This document shows positions 39,396 to 50,589 of a stretch of 64,000 bases of DNA, piece by piece (position 1 is the first letter of the stretch; each line of letters begins with the position of its first letter). Below the pieces are notes generated by a model that saw nothing but the letters and a program-made list of their open reading frames with translations, searched no databases and was not told the origin of the DNA. The stretch is from Calliopsis andreniformis (taxonomy: Eukaryota > Arthropoda > Insecta > Hymenoptera > Andrenidae). The stretch is from positions 3,720,001-3,784,000 of the forward strand of contig NC_135073.1 in the NCBI RefSeq assembly GCF_051401765.1, in the 5' to 3' direction. The translations under genes were made by a program, and so were the position numbers.

Positions 39396-39431
39396 CAGCC
39401 TATCGCAGCTACCCAGGTGCAAACCAACTAG
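39396..39431 (+). CDS. mbl: Candidate alternative terminal exon of mbl (QPIAATQVQTN-stop)
   Basis: A very strong acceptor (TTCTATTTCTCTCTTTCTAG, ending at 39395) is followed in phase 0 by CAG CCT ATC GCA GCT ACC CAG GTG CAA ACC AAC TAG. Joined to the 36471 exon it would give ...RASIA-QPIAATQVQTN and stop, a shorter four-finger isoform. Alternatively, the first seven codons could be a 21-nt microexon using the weak donor CAG|GTGCAA at 39417. Evidence is the acceptor strength, the frame match and the Muscleblind-like composition. No homologous tail could be confirmed and no clear AATAAA follows closely, so this is a moderate-confidence call. A tetraloop hairpin lies 37 nt after the stop. Confidence 0.4.
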   Translation, partial: QPIAATQVQTN

Positions 39432-39467
39432 TTGCAACACACCAATCACCTGTTGTTCGGTACCCAG

Positions 39468-39487
39468 GTCGTAACGAAAGTTACGAC
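39468..39487 (+). other. 8-bp perfect hairpin with GAAA tetraloop
   Basis: GTCGTAACGAAAGTTACGAC: a perfect stem capped by a GNRA tetraloop, extendable by one G-U pair. It lies 37 nt after the candidate stop at 39429-39431, so it would sit in the 3' UTR if that terminal exon is used. Confidence 0.65.
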
Positions 39488-42404
39488 TGACAAAGATGTT
39501 CCCGCAGCCACGCGTGACCGCTCCATTTCCACTCGTAGAGATCGTTCTCGGAATCATAGATATATCCCTTTAAATGTGCTTCTGCTAGCTGTCTTGTCTT
39601 GTGAGGTCAACAGAGCGTCCGAGACCCGAAATGGAGCGGGAACGCGTTACTTGTAAATAAGAAGTAGTTAAAGTGACATGTATCTTACGACACGTACACC
39701 ACTCTGCTGACAAGCTGTGCTGCACGAACCCCGGCTATCAACCCTCGCTGCTGTTTTGCTGCCCCACACAAAAACGCTACACCGAGAGCTGTCGAACCTA
39801 GAACAGGGAAAGATTCGATGGGTTTGTTGGGAGGTGTGGGCCAAGGAAAAACTGTGTTCAGAGGATCTGTCCTCGTTGCGTTGTCCCATTAACGAACTTC
39901 GACACATCCTCGATCTCGAAGGTGGTTGATCGTTAGTGGAACATTACTCTCGAGTGACTGGACTGGTGTCGAGATTAGCAAATACCTCCCGATCATCTTT
40001 CGACTCCTGAAACTTCACGATTCTAGCCTATCAGATGCAGTTGCTTATTCTTAAAAAGTCACAAGATTCTCCTTGTGAAATTGAAATGTCGAAGGACGAT
40101 CGGTGTCACATTACTGTCGACAAAAAAAGCCAATCCTTTGAGCCGAAGGCAGTCTGTATCTGGTAATTATGCGTTTTCCCGGCATCCTACGCCTCGACTC
40201 GTGATCTTATTCTCGAGAGGACAAAATTATGCATTGTCTGGGGGATAAAGATCCAAAAATCGAAAGAAACACGAGGGGAAAAGACATTTTCAGCGACGTC
40301 GCGCGGAAGAGCTGCAGCTACAACCGGGCGTACAATGGAAGAAAAGTCTCGCACGGACGATTGCGGCAGACCAGCTTGTTGGCAGGGAAGTCTCATTCTC
40401 TCAAAAGTGGTTTTCAATTTCCCAAGGGTGCATGCCGCGTTCCGACGTTCAGTAATCTTTGCACGAATTTGCCACGAGATCGTGGACGAACGAAATTTCA
40501 CCTATATTGCGAACTTCTTCCTCATAAACTCTCCTGCTTGGAAATTTTCTCTAAGGAGGTGTTAACAAATTTTGATTTGAATCATTTTCGCTCGCACGCT
40601 GCCGTTAGAGTCACAGACTAACTCACAGTGGACGCTGCATCGGATCCTTTCTGATCACTAAAGATTGTACCTTCAAACAGATCTAGGATAAATGTTCCTA
40701 CCTATCGGTAAATGTAAAACATAAAAACAATTGCGACGAATTCGTCGAATGAATTGATTTAATCGCGAAACGGTAGCCTTTGATCTCTCTGAAAGAGTGC
40801 AGGCATTCAGTCCTCTCAAGCTCGTCCATTAGAACAATTAACTTTGACCTCATCACCGTCAACGTCACCGATGATCGCGCCTGATTGTATTAAACGCAAT
40901 GAAATGCACTCTTCGGAATTGGTACGCCATGTCTGAATGTTTGTCAAATGTACGACACGAAATCTCTCCCCTTGTTACCTCTACAGAAGGTGGATCAATT
41001 TGACGTAGACACGTGGTCCAGCCGATTAACACTCTCCACACAAAAGAAGACAAACTTACACGACCGCACGCACACACGTAACATGCACGCACATGCAACG
41101 TACACGGTACACACACGTGTCCTCACAGTCTTAATAGTAAACAGGGAGATGCTGGATCATCAGAAATCGAGTCCGAAACAGTTAATAGTGTAAACATTTG
41201 GACGTTTTTGAAGAACACCTAAGAATAATTAGATTGACACAAGGACCTTATCTTGCGAATTTTTTCAGGAACCTGTGACGTTGGTTCTTCCTTTTTTCTC
41301 TTTCTGTTTTTCGTTTGGTCTTTCATCCTTTTTATATACGCACCTATTATCTCTACATAAAGCTGCTGGATGTCTTTTATATGCTGGAGTATATGGAGAA
41401 GAATCAGAAAACGTAAAAGAAAGGGAGAAAAATGGAACGATAAAATAGCTATATCAATGGAACTAATACATTTCGACAGATAGCCCCGATTATTGCAGGT
41501 GTTGCAGAAGTCAGGAGCGCCAGCTGACATCCTGGTAGACGGTGGTACGAAAGTCTTTTTCACGATTCTCGTTCTTCTCTCCACTTTCTAGGATATATCA
41601 TTTTCGATAGCCAGAACCTCTTCGATCGGGGTCGTCACGGCAGGCCAATATGGGTGTTGAAATGTCACTTTGCAGGTTGTTCCTGTTATGATTAACTTCG
41701 TCTATTGATTCTATTTAATTGACCATTATTATTGCTAATCTTTTACTATCACTGTCGTTACTAATTACTTTTTAAGGTAGAAACATCATTTGAACTTCAA
41801 CCTTTGAACCTGATCGCAACGTGTTTTAGCCTCAATCAATGATATCTCTATTTTTTTCTTATTTTTGTTGTGAAAGTTGTCGCATTCAAAACCGGATAAA
41901 CGCAGTTCTAAACGAACGGTTCTGTTTGTTTTGTCCCTATAACTTACACGTTCGAGAAAATTCGATTGTTCATCGAACGTTAAACTCGACTAAACTCCAT
42001 TCTTTTTATTTTTGCAATCAGCTGCGTTTATCGGATAAAAGACACGATTGTTCACGCGCAGTTGACGGAGCATAACCTCTCTGAGTTTCCGCGCGATGAA
42101 AAACGAGATTTCCGTGAAAGGATTGCTAGAGCGATCGAATCGCAAGACAGATACGAGTAATAACAGCGACCTGAGAGTAACTCGAGAAGCATGTTGCGTC
42201 TACATGCGTGCGAATATTAATGTAGGTATTATTTTACATTGTCGAAACGTTCACGCGGCTCGAAAACGCGCAACGACCCTTCAGGATGCCCGTAAGGATA
42301 AAGATATACTCGATATATATGTGTATATGTATATACATTATATTGACAACTCTTTTTTCTTCTACCATAAAATTATTCGCAAAACTGTCGTTTCTTGCCT
42401 ATAG

Positions 42405-42798
42405 CCTCAACTGGTCTGTTTTTCTTTTTTTGATTTTTATCTTGCCCTCTGTCCGCCTGACGATGCTTCTTCATGCTTGCTGACAATACCTTCGTGCGCT
42501 TCGCTACCTGCCAAACTTAACGCCTGCGAAACCGTACGCGCCCTTGGAATACGAAACGAAATATCGACCGATCGATCGCCGCACACATAACGCCGAATGC
42601 AAAACGAACGGAAAATAAATGTGTACAACGCAACACAATCATCAACGATTCGACACCACGAAATGACGACGATATACGTACACATGGAATGTCTCTAAAT
42701 TAAAAAAACTGGCAAAAAAACGTGCGGAACACGGGGGAAAATTTGGACGATTGATCGAAAATGCAATAATAAAAAAAAAAAAAATATGAAAACTAAAA
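42405..42798 (+). promoter_or_regulatory. mbl: 394-nt AG-exclusion zone (distant branch point region)
   Basis: Read base by base, no AG occurs between the AG at 42403-42404 and the acceptor AG at 42799-42800. GA is common, so this is specific loss of AG, not of purines. There is no pyrimidine tract near the acceptor, which is A-rich (A15 run at 42771). The only good tract is at about 42417-42456, with branch-site matches TTGAT (42430-42434) and CTGAC (42457-42461 and 42480-42484) 317-367 nt upstream of the exon. YGCY sites cluster there: TGCC, CGCC, three TGCT, CGCT, CGCT, TGCC. AG-exclusion zones mark introns spliced from distant branch points, since the first AG downstream is normally used. 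Vertebrate MBNL1 has such a zone before its autoregulated exon. Confidence 0.85.
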
Positions 42799-42800
42799 AG

Positions 42801-42962
42801 CAGACGGCGACGATGCCGACGAATATGGCGGGAATGGGCGCGTTGGCCAGCGGAGTGTCAGGAGTGCCAACTGCAGTTCCCGGAGGACTTCAAAGCGCCA
42901 GTATGGCGGGCATCGAACTCGGCAAGAAGCGGATGCGCGACTCCAATGACGATCTGCTAATG
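42801..42962 (+). CDS. mbl: Muscleblind alternative exon with KKRMR basic patch
   Basis: Phase-0 exon of 54 codons from acceptor AAAAAG at 42800, or 53 codons from AAGCAG at 42803. It encodes (Q)TATMPTNMAGMGALA, SGVSGVPTAVPGG, LQSASMAGIELG, KKRMRDSNDDLLM, with donor ATG|GTACCA. It is rich in Met, Gly and Ala and has one basic cluster, KKRMR, resembling a monopartite nuclear localisation signal. The frame joins in phase 0 to ...RASIA before and MDMKSVG after. The acceptor is A-rich with no adjacent pyrimidine tract, explained by the AG-free zone upstream. Inclusion would plausibly alter nuclear localisation, as does the alternative exon of vertebrate MBNL1 (analogy only). An in-frame ATG at 42786 makes an alternative first exon possible, but the zone architecture favours an internal exon. 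Confidence 0.8.
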
Positions 42963-45900
42963 GTACCACGGCTTATGCATGGAGTACACTTTTTTCCTTT
43001 TTCGTAGCTGGATTCCACGAAAATGGCTCTAACCCTTTTAGTCTCGCAAACATTCGCAACTACCTCTTTGTTTCTCTGTTATTCATTTTATGAGATCTTC
43101 AAACATTTAGTCAGTTATGTTTGTATAAGCCTTCCTTCATTTCAATTTATTTCATATTATTGATCTTCAGTAATTCTTACTTCGTTCAAAGCAATAATGA
43201 ATTATTAAATACGATACCAGAGTGAACGAAATTTATTCCACAACATCATTTTTGCTGATCAGTAAATTTTATTGAACCTTAAACTAATGTTCTTGATATG
43301 GTTGAATCAATTCAGTATATTTCAAGTATTCTCAGCAGCACAATAATTTGACAAACCTATATTTGACAAAAGTATTTCAAAAAATATGTCAATTAACATT
43401 TTGTGTTGCTTTATTGGTCCATTCAGTCCTTGAAGCAAATATTGTAAAAGCTTTTACATCAGTTTCTCGACGAACATTGTTTTCAGTGAACAGAGAATCA
43501 AGAGAAATGAAGTCGATAAGTTCGAGCCATTTTCCGGAAGTCCCTCCGTAGTCGTATCTTTAAGTTTACGAATACAGTAATTGCGATTGTGAATACACTG
43601 CCGAGCGCGCTTAGAGCTCTAGCTCCCCTCTCTTTCTCTGTTTCTCTCTAAATTTTATTTTAAACGAGAGCTGTGTTCTGTCCATCCTCGGGACAAAATG
43701 TACGGATGTCAGGAAATATTTCTCGTGTACGCTATATGCGGCTCAATATTTGCGATATTCGAGCTGATATATTCCATTTCCTCGCGCACTTTTTGTTTAT
43801 CTCAAACCGCTGTATAGTTTTTCTTACAGTTATTCTACGTCCATTAGTTGCGTCAGTTACGCATTACTGACTTCTCCCGTATTTTCGACTCTGCTTTTAA
43901 AACGAAATTCAAAGACTTATCTATATTTATTTTTCTTATTTGTTTAATTCTTGATTTTTCAATATGTATCTTTCCCCATTAATTTCGCTTCGTATCTACT
44001 GTCGTTCGTTGCAATGTTGTCCGTATCGGAGCTTACGCCTCGTAATGTATTTATAGATCGCTTATTGTTCGGTAAACGATCATCAACCACGAATTAGCCG
44101 ATTGTAAGAAGTAATCTAAAGATTTAAGGAATGGTAACAGATAATTGAATCGAGTAACGGAGGAAGTTCGTGGTTGTTGATAAAGTATATGATCGATTTA
44201 ATGTAAATCTACCCCCCATTTTGGCAAGTCCTGTGCCAACACCGAGAGAGGATTTGCGATCAATCGAATCGAACACGGTTCACTTTCGACCGCTATCCAA
44301 TCGACGGCTACGCTTACAATTTCGAGTCGCGCGCGCATCTCCCTTTCCAATTAAAGGATAATGTTACAGTTGATGGTATTTTGGACTAAACCTGAGGTCC
44401 TTTTAAGGTCCTATTAAAAGAAATAGAATACTATCATTTCTATATAGTTTGAATATGAGGTTGAAAAGTTTCAAAAATGGACCAGAAAATTGATAATTTC
44501 TGTATCCACAGAAATAAGTTTGTAAAATGAAAACAAGGTTTCCAAATTAATGAATCCACATAAATATTCTTCAGAATGTTAATATTGCATATGAGTTTCC
44601 TCTAAGTAAACATGAAATTATAATTAAAATTGAAATATCTGAACTTGCAATTGTGACAAGATCCAATCAAATTCTCTTGATTATTCCAAAAGCTATGTTT
44701 CTAATCAATTGATTGAAACCTGATACTGTGGTAGAGAGAAGTCTATGACTAGCACAATCACACATAAAAAATATTGTTGAAAACAGAAACTTCCAACTGT
44801 GCTTATTTAATTTTCTTCAATGTACTTAAGTTCCTAAGTTTCTTGTGTCCAATTCTATCAAACGCATACAATCACATTATGCGCCTGTACAAGCACAGAT
44901 GCTGAAATCAATTACTGCAGACTATTTGTTTGGTCCAAAATAATCAACAAACTTAACGTTAACCTGTTGACTGTAGCGACTGCTGACAATACACGTAACG
45001 TTACGCAACGTTGATACGCAAAGCAGTGAGTATAAATTCTGTTTTAATCTATTTTGGTAAACTAAACACACGAAATTTATAACAGGTAAATAATTGCTCG
45101 AGAAATGCGCGCGTGCTTCGCAGCGAACACTTCTGACGATATTGTGAATTCTAATCTCCGTACGTCAGGACCTTCTCGCGAGTAAAATAAACAGAACGAA
45201 AGGAAATCGATTGATTGAAGAACATAGAGCCGGATAACTCGATGAAATGTTGGTACTGCGTTTACGGAGCGTTAGATCTGTGTAAATTCTAAGCTTGCGC
45301 CGATGATGCATGTTGTGCTTAAGCGACTACCGAGGTGATGGTGTCGAAATGTCATCCCCTCGACGCTCTAAACGATGACCCAAAGGTTTTGCGTCTTTTG
45401 TTTTTTTTTTTTTTGTTTTTTTTTCCTTGGTCGAGTAAATAACCAGCAACTACAATACGAGTGATATGTTTACGGAATCTTTTACTTTATTTGTTTTGTT
45501 CGTTTGACAATCTTTATCTTCTTGGTTTTAGAGTCGCGTGAAATTTGCTAAAAAGCACAGTAGGTCGCTTATATACACTTGGCTACCTTCTTATGCTACT
45601 GTTTTCTCTAACAATCTCTTTCTCTTTCTTTCACTCCGGCCTGCCGCCCTTTTTCTATGTTTCCTTTGTCGATTTTGTTGTTTTACCAGTGGACTCTGTC
45701 GATTGACAGCTTCTCTCTCACTTTCAGAGAATCTCTGTTCTTATTGTAAATAATTCATAATCAGAGTTTTTCTTTGTAATATATTAATTGGTCGAACGTT
45801 ATTTTTTCACGGTTATTTTTGTCATTTTTTGTTCTTTCTTTTTTTTTTCTACAGTAATCGTGAGACAGATTCATTTCACCTTCTGCATTTGAGCTTGCGA

Positions 45901-46867
45901 TACATTTCCTTCCCTTTTTTTTGTCATTATGATATCGAAATTTGTACATTTGTATCTGATTAATGGCACCGAATCTATCTCGTTTCGTGAGCACTTATTC
46001 AGTATACAGACACACAGAAATACACGTACACATATTTGTCGTAAAAACAGTTACTACGCTGTGTCCTTACTGACACTCAAAGACTCTACTAGCTTTTGAG
46101 CTTCTGCATCCCGAATTACGTAGCTTCTGACTAAACACATGACACTTCGATAGAATACACTTTGTTTCTGTTTCGCTTCTTTACTCCACCGTTTGCCACC
46201 ATATAGTTAACTACAATGACATCTCTGTTTATTGTCTTTGCTCACAGCTTTCGTGACTCCTCCGTTTTCGTTCCAACTCGCGACTTTTGTTACTTTTTCA
46301 GCCAAAACCTATCTGTCTTCTCATCATTTCTTACTCTAAAACCTATTGTTGTATAGACGAAGAACCTAACTCGCCCTCGTAGAGCGAAAACTTTCCGAAT
46401 CCGAGTTTGCGTTCGGCGTTACATCTCTTTAATGGATTATCTGATTCTGAATTGACACAGGAGCAACGATTCCCCTCTTTAATTGGCCCCCGTGACGGTG
46501 TCCCATAATAAAACGTCACTTCAAGTAGTCGAGACAGGGACAAAAGAAACAACGAGAAAGAATGAGCGATTTTACAGTTATCCAACAACGAACGTCGTCA
46601 ATTTGGGAACGTCGCCGCAAGCTGCGTCATCGGCACAACTTTTACACACTGCTATTTGTTACTACTAATGTTAATCACTATTATTAACTACTACGACCTA
46701 CGTTTTGACGTGTAACTCTAATTCTGTGACTATCCAATTCTATTTCTCTCTGAAACCAATTCCGTCCTCGATCTTGCCACCCTCCTGCGAATATCCACTT
46801 ACTACAGACAGCAAATACCATACCTTGTCCTCGAAATTAGTTGAAACCGATCCTATCTTTGTTGCAG
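42963..46867 (+). other. mbl: mbl intron between KKRMR exon and 14-codon exon
   Basis: About 3.9 kb, AT-rich. Donor GTACCA is weak, in keeping with an alternative upstream exon; the acceptor is TTTGTTGCAG. It contains T-runs (45400-45425, 45838-45850) and pyrimidine-rich stretches. No coding frame recognised. Confidence 0.8.
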
Positions 46868-46909
46868 ATGGACATGAAGTCTGTCGGATCGTTCTACTAC
46901 GAGAACTTT
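46868..46909 (+). CDS. mbl: Muscleblind 42-nt exon (MDMKSVGSFYYENF)
   Basis: 14 codons in phase 0: MDMKSVGSFYYENF. This block is highly conserved in insect Muscleblind between the finger 3/4 region and the GMVPYKRP segment. Strong splice sites: TTGTTGCAG|ATG and TTT|GTAAGT (perfect U1 match). The exon joins ENF to AFPGMVPYKRP on the next exon. Although it starts with ATG, nothing suggests a translation start here. Confidence 0.95.
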
Positions 46910-47412
46910 GTAAGTGCAGAATCTAACCACTGAATCATAAGCTCACGCAGTACTTTCTTTTTTTAATGTCTAACTGGCTTCCATTTACTATCGCGTTGTT
47001 CAAAATCAGCGGGAAACTATAACGCATCGTATGCTGTACATTGCTTTTCGTCAAATTCCTCACAATATAACGGGAGTTTTTCGGCAAAATTGATCGGTGA
47101 TGAGGCATCATGCCTGAACGTTCATTATGTACACTGTCTCATCCAAGTGTTTCTTGCAGCGAGACACACGTCCGCCTATCTCAACTCACTTAAGTCGCTT
47201 TTCCGAACCTCAGGAAGCCTTCAGCCAGGCCTCCAGCTCTGCTGGGTCAGCAGAATGTTCAAAATAAAGAGTCCCAAAAAGCGATAAGATGCCCCAAAGC
47301 GTGCGGAGTCGAGGCTTCCGCCTGTGGAAGTTTCCACTCGAGACGCTGGCGCCACCTATAAACGCCATTGCTCTTGCTAATCGTAAACGTTTTCGCGCTT
47401 CTCTTTTTCCAG
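46910..47412 (+). other. mbl: 503-nt mbl intron before the long terminal exon
   Basis: Donor GTAAGT; branch match GCTAATC near 47374-47380; acceptor CTCTTTTTCCAG. TGCT appears twice near the branch site. Nothing else seen. Confidence 0.9.
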
Positions 47413-47976
47413 GCCTTCCCAGGAATGGTTCCGTATAAACGACCGGCGGGCGACAAATCCGGCATGCCGGTTTATCAGCCGACCGGCGCAACCACCTATC
47501 AACAGTTAATGCAGCTCCAGCAGCCGTTCGTGTCTGTGTCATGTGAGTACACTGGAACATCACCCCTACCCACCCAAACCTCTAACCAATCGGTCGTGCA
47601 ACCCCCGAACGTGCAAAGCAACCACCACGCGGTGGTGGTTCAGTCCTCCTCCTCCTCCCAGGGAACTGGCGGCGCTACAGTCAATAACTGCGCCGACGCC
47701 AACAATGGCGTACTGATGGATCCCTGCAACAACCCACCGCCACCACCTCCAACCGCCGATAATAACAGTAACAATAGTAACGGCAGTAACAAGCAGCCGA
47801 GTGCCACGCAGAATCATGAAATATCTGAGAACGCGCACAACTCCCCCGAATTGAATCATTCAAGTCCTACGACAATCGCTCAGCAACAACAGCAACATCA
47901 ACAAAACCAGAGTCAACAACAGCAGGCCCAACAGCAGCAACAGCAACAGCAGCAGCAGCAGCAGCAGCAACAACAA

Positions 47977-48012
<36 letters not shown>

Positions 48013-48870
48013 CAACAGCAACATCAGTTACAGCAGCAGCAACAACAGATACAAAATCAGTTGGCGTTTTCAGCTGCCAACGTACAGCCTGCGATGAGTC
48101 CGTTGACCTCGATGGCAGGCCTAACTTCCATGCCGGGTGTCGTCAACGTAGCGTCCATGGCTTCTATGACGAACGTACCGTCGATGAGCATAGCGTCCAT
48201 GTCTAATTACAACTCCAATATGGCTAGCCTAAATATGCTCAATAGTTTCGGCGTTGCATCTGGACTAGGAGCTCATCTAGACCCAGCCGCTCTTGCGAAA
48301 GAGGTCGCCCAGAAGAACTATGCAAAAGCTCTTAAACTCTCTCAAACTTCTCAATCGTATCCTATCAATCAGCTCACAGCTTTGAACTACACCGGCGTAG
48401 CCCTAAATAAACAAGCCCTGGTGAACCCTGCTGCCGCGGCGGCAGCCGCTGGTACTCCAGGTGTTGGTGGTTTGCAAGCTACAGCTGCGACACCTAGGCC
48501 AGTGATCCCAAATCTAGCTGGAATTCCAAGTGCCCTGACTTCACCGTTGTCCGCTGGAATCCTGGCTTATTCTAGGCCACCCACTGGGAGCCACATCAAT
48601 CCCTATTCCCTGATGAGGCAACAGATCCTTCCGAATCCTTATGTTCAAGCCTCGATACCGACTGTTTCCGGCGTAACAGCTGGCTTACAGGGCAACCCCT
48701 ATATCCAAAACCCTTACACAGTCCTACCGGGTGTCGCAGCTGCAGGTGTACCGACTGTTCCGCAAATACCACAAATGCCAAACCCTGCAACGATCGCGCA
48801 GCCTCCGGTAGCTATTCCTGTCAGTTCCGGCGTGATCATGCAACCGTATAAGAAGATGAAGACCTCGTAA
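47413..48870 (+). CDS. mbl: Muscleblind long terminal coding exon (KRP motif, polyQ, stop)
   Basis: 485 codons plus TAA at 48868-48870, phase 0. Begins AFPGMVPYKRPAGDKSG, MPVYQPTGATTYQQLMQ, LQQPFVSVSCEY: the conserved insect block including the KRP motif related to the vertebrate MBNL nuclear signal. Then Ser/Asn-rich sequence with PPPPPP, a glutamine-rich segment with a 31-residue pure Q run (47929-48021), Met/Ser repeats (ASMASMTNV), an Ala run, and an Asn/Pro/Tyr-rich end finishing QPYKKMKTS. There is no further folded domain; it is probably disordered and supports self-association and localisation. A near-perfect donor GTGAGT at 47543 could truncate the exon (phase 1) to reach downstream exons. 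A second acceptor at 47422 would drop three residues (AFP). Confidence 0.93.
47543..47548 (+). promoter_or_regulatory. mbl: Internal alternative splice donor GTGAGT
   Basis: Within ...FVSVS-C-E-Y, AT|GTGAGT matches U1 well. Use would end the exon at 47542 in phase 1, at the point where the conserved insect block ends and low-complexity sequence begins. Confidence 0.45.
47929..48021 (+). repeat. mbl: 31-codon polyglutamine tract (CAG/CAA mixed)
   Basis: Uninterrupted glutamines encoded by interspersed CAG and CAA; the longest pure CAG runs are 7-8 units. Shorter Q-rich pieces lie on both sides. Confidence 0.95.
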
Positions 48871-49214
48871 ACGACTTTGATCGTTGGCTCGTAGGGAAGG
48901 TTGTCTTCCTTACTGTTCTGAATGTTTTTGGTTCCTTCTTCTGGGCACCCTTTGCATTCTCCCTTTCGGTGATGAACGCTGCACGTCGTTCTCCCGTTTT
49001 TCTTCGAGTCTTCGAGACCGTCGGCAGATTTTAAGATGTTGACACGCGTGTTGATTTTTATTTTTTGACTGTACGATTTCGATATATTTTTAGAATGGTA
49101 TACCTCTATTATAATTGGAGGTATAAAAAGGACGATGAAATATTCGTTTATGTATTGGTTATTCCATTTGACTTCTTCAATTGAGATACTTCCTCTGTTT
49201 TTAGTAGCCTGAAG

Positions 49215-49220
49215 AATAAA
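49215..49220 (+). terminator. mbl: First AATAAA poly(A) signal after the mbl stop
   Basis: 345 nt after the stop codon. Long Muscleblind 3' UTRs are known, so this may be only the proximal signal. Confidence 0.4.
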
Positions 49221-50506
49221 ATTTTCACTTACTTACGTCACTTAAATTACCTTAATCAGAACATTTCTACAAGGTACTTTACATTCTCCTTCATGTAAAT
49301 ATTTAATAGTATTTTTCAATGTGAACTCAGCAATCCTTTGTACAGTTTTCTCACTAAACCTAATTAAATTTCTAATAAGAGGAAACACATTTGTTTGTGG
49401 TAATAGTCTGAAATAATAGAAGCGCAGATAATATTTCAGATACCAAAGTCAAATGGAACATCCTATATATGGAAATGTACATATATATTTTTTTATTTAG
49501 CACGAAAAGAAGAGGAATTTATAACAGGATGATACTATAATGAGGAATTGAGTGCACCTTATAAATCTCATTATCATTGATGCATAAGGAAGAGTTGAGA
49601 TGCGCACTCTTGTCCACGAAAGGGAGAATACCAATCGAGCGGATGCGAAATGAGAAATGAAACGTTGAAATAAGAGAAAAAAGGAAAAGAAACAAGAGTT
49701 CCGAAAATAGATTCATTTTCTAGTCAGACATTGTCGGTGAACAGTGCCTTATTGACCCGATTCCACACGAAGCGTTTTGAAGTGTAAAACATTAATGAAA
49801 AATAACGACGCGAAGACTTGAATGTCCTCATGGTTTTTCTTTCTCGATATCCTAAATAGTCCACGGCGTATTTATCATTTCACGTTTTATTTTCTTTCAC
49901 CAATCCACCTCAGTTCGTTTAAGTGAATCTATGAAGACTTGCCACAGTTAGCTTCGCGTTTTGCACGAGCCATCAGAAGTTTTCTTATATATTCATTTTA
50001 TCTTATTTTGTCATACGTTCTAGCGTACCTTTTTAAATCGTAGTTTAATATATAGTAAACATATAGTCAAAATATGTGCGATACATTTGCGATATATTCA
50101 CATACATATATATTGTAACTCTTAATTGTAGCTTAGATTTCGATCGTAATCAGTTGCGTTATTAGGAATGATTTTTAAAAATTTTTGTTGAAATTTTTAT
50201 TGCAACTGGTGGCCACGCAACCAGTTTCGTTTTTGTTTGTGAGCATTATTTTGATTGTTAAAGGAAAAGAAATAGATATGGAAATCGTTCCTTCGATATT
50301 TTATCACGCGATTCGAATCCATTTGTTTTATACGCCAAGATGGACAGAAACGATGCTCACGGCCTAAGTCACGTGACACGTGCGCAAACTTGCCTTTATT
50401 AAGTCGTAGAGTTTTTAACGTTTATCTCAGTCGACTGTTGAAGTCCGTTCTTTTTATTTTCCCACAGTCGATCGCTCGTTAATCGATGTCGATTGATATA
50501 TTCACT

Positions 50507-50589
50507 ATTATATATATATACATATATATTATATATAATATTCAATATATATATATATGTAGATATATATATATATATATATATATATT
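50507..50589. repeat. (TA)n microsatellite
   Basis: Alternating TA with few interruptions over about 80 bases. Confidence 0.9.

Larger units (their letters stand above)
36690..42800 (+). other. mbl: mbl intron between finger 3/4 exon and the KKRMR exon
   Basis: About 6.1 kb. It begins GTAATG and a long (TC)n run, and ends with an AG-free zone of 394 nt (separate entry). Inside are a C-rich tract (37387-37413), a candidate alternative terminal exon (39396-39431), TA/CT-rich sequence near 38700-38870, and GC-richer patches at about 37160-37400 and 40180-40620. No other coding frame is convincing. A strong acceptor at 40986 (CTACAG) opens a frame of about 70 codons to 41193 but with no recognisable content. 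Confidence 0.75.

Noticed and set aside
40187..40621. Overlapping frames of 104-130 codons on both strands
   Set aside because: Both strands are open because the patch is GC-rich and stop-poor. Neither shows a domain or a start and splice context.
40987..41193. Strong acceptor followed by a frame of about 70 codons
   Set aside because: The content becomes an ACAC/ACGC repeat-like string with no Muscleblind-type composition, so the acceptor is probably cryptic.
47368..47412. In-frame extension upstream of the terminal exon
   Set aside because: It begins with TTG and consists of the branch site and pyrimidine tract of the intron; the acceptor CCAG at 47412 is clear.
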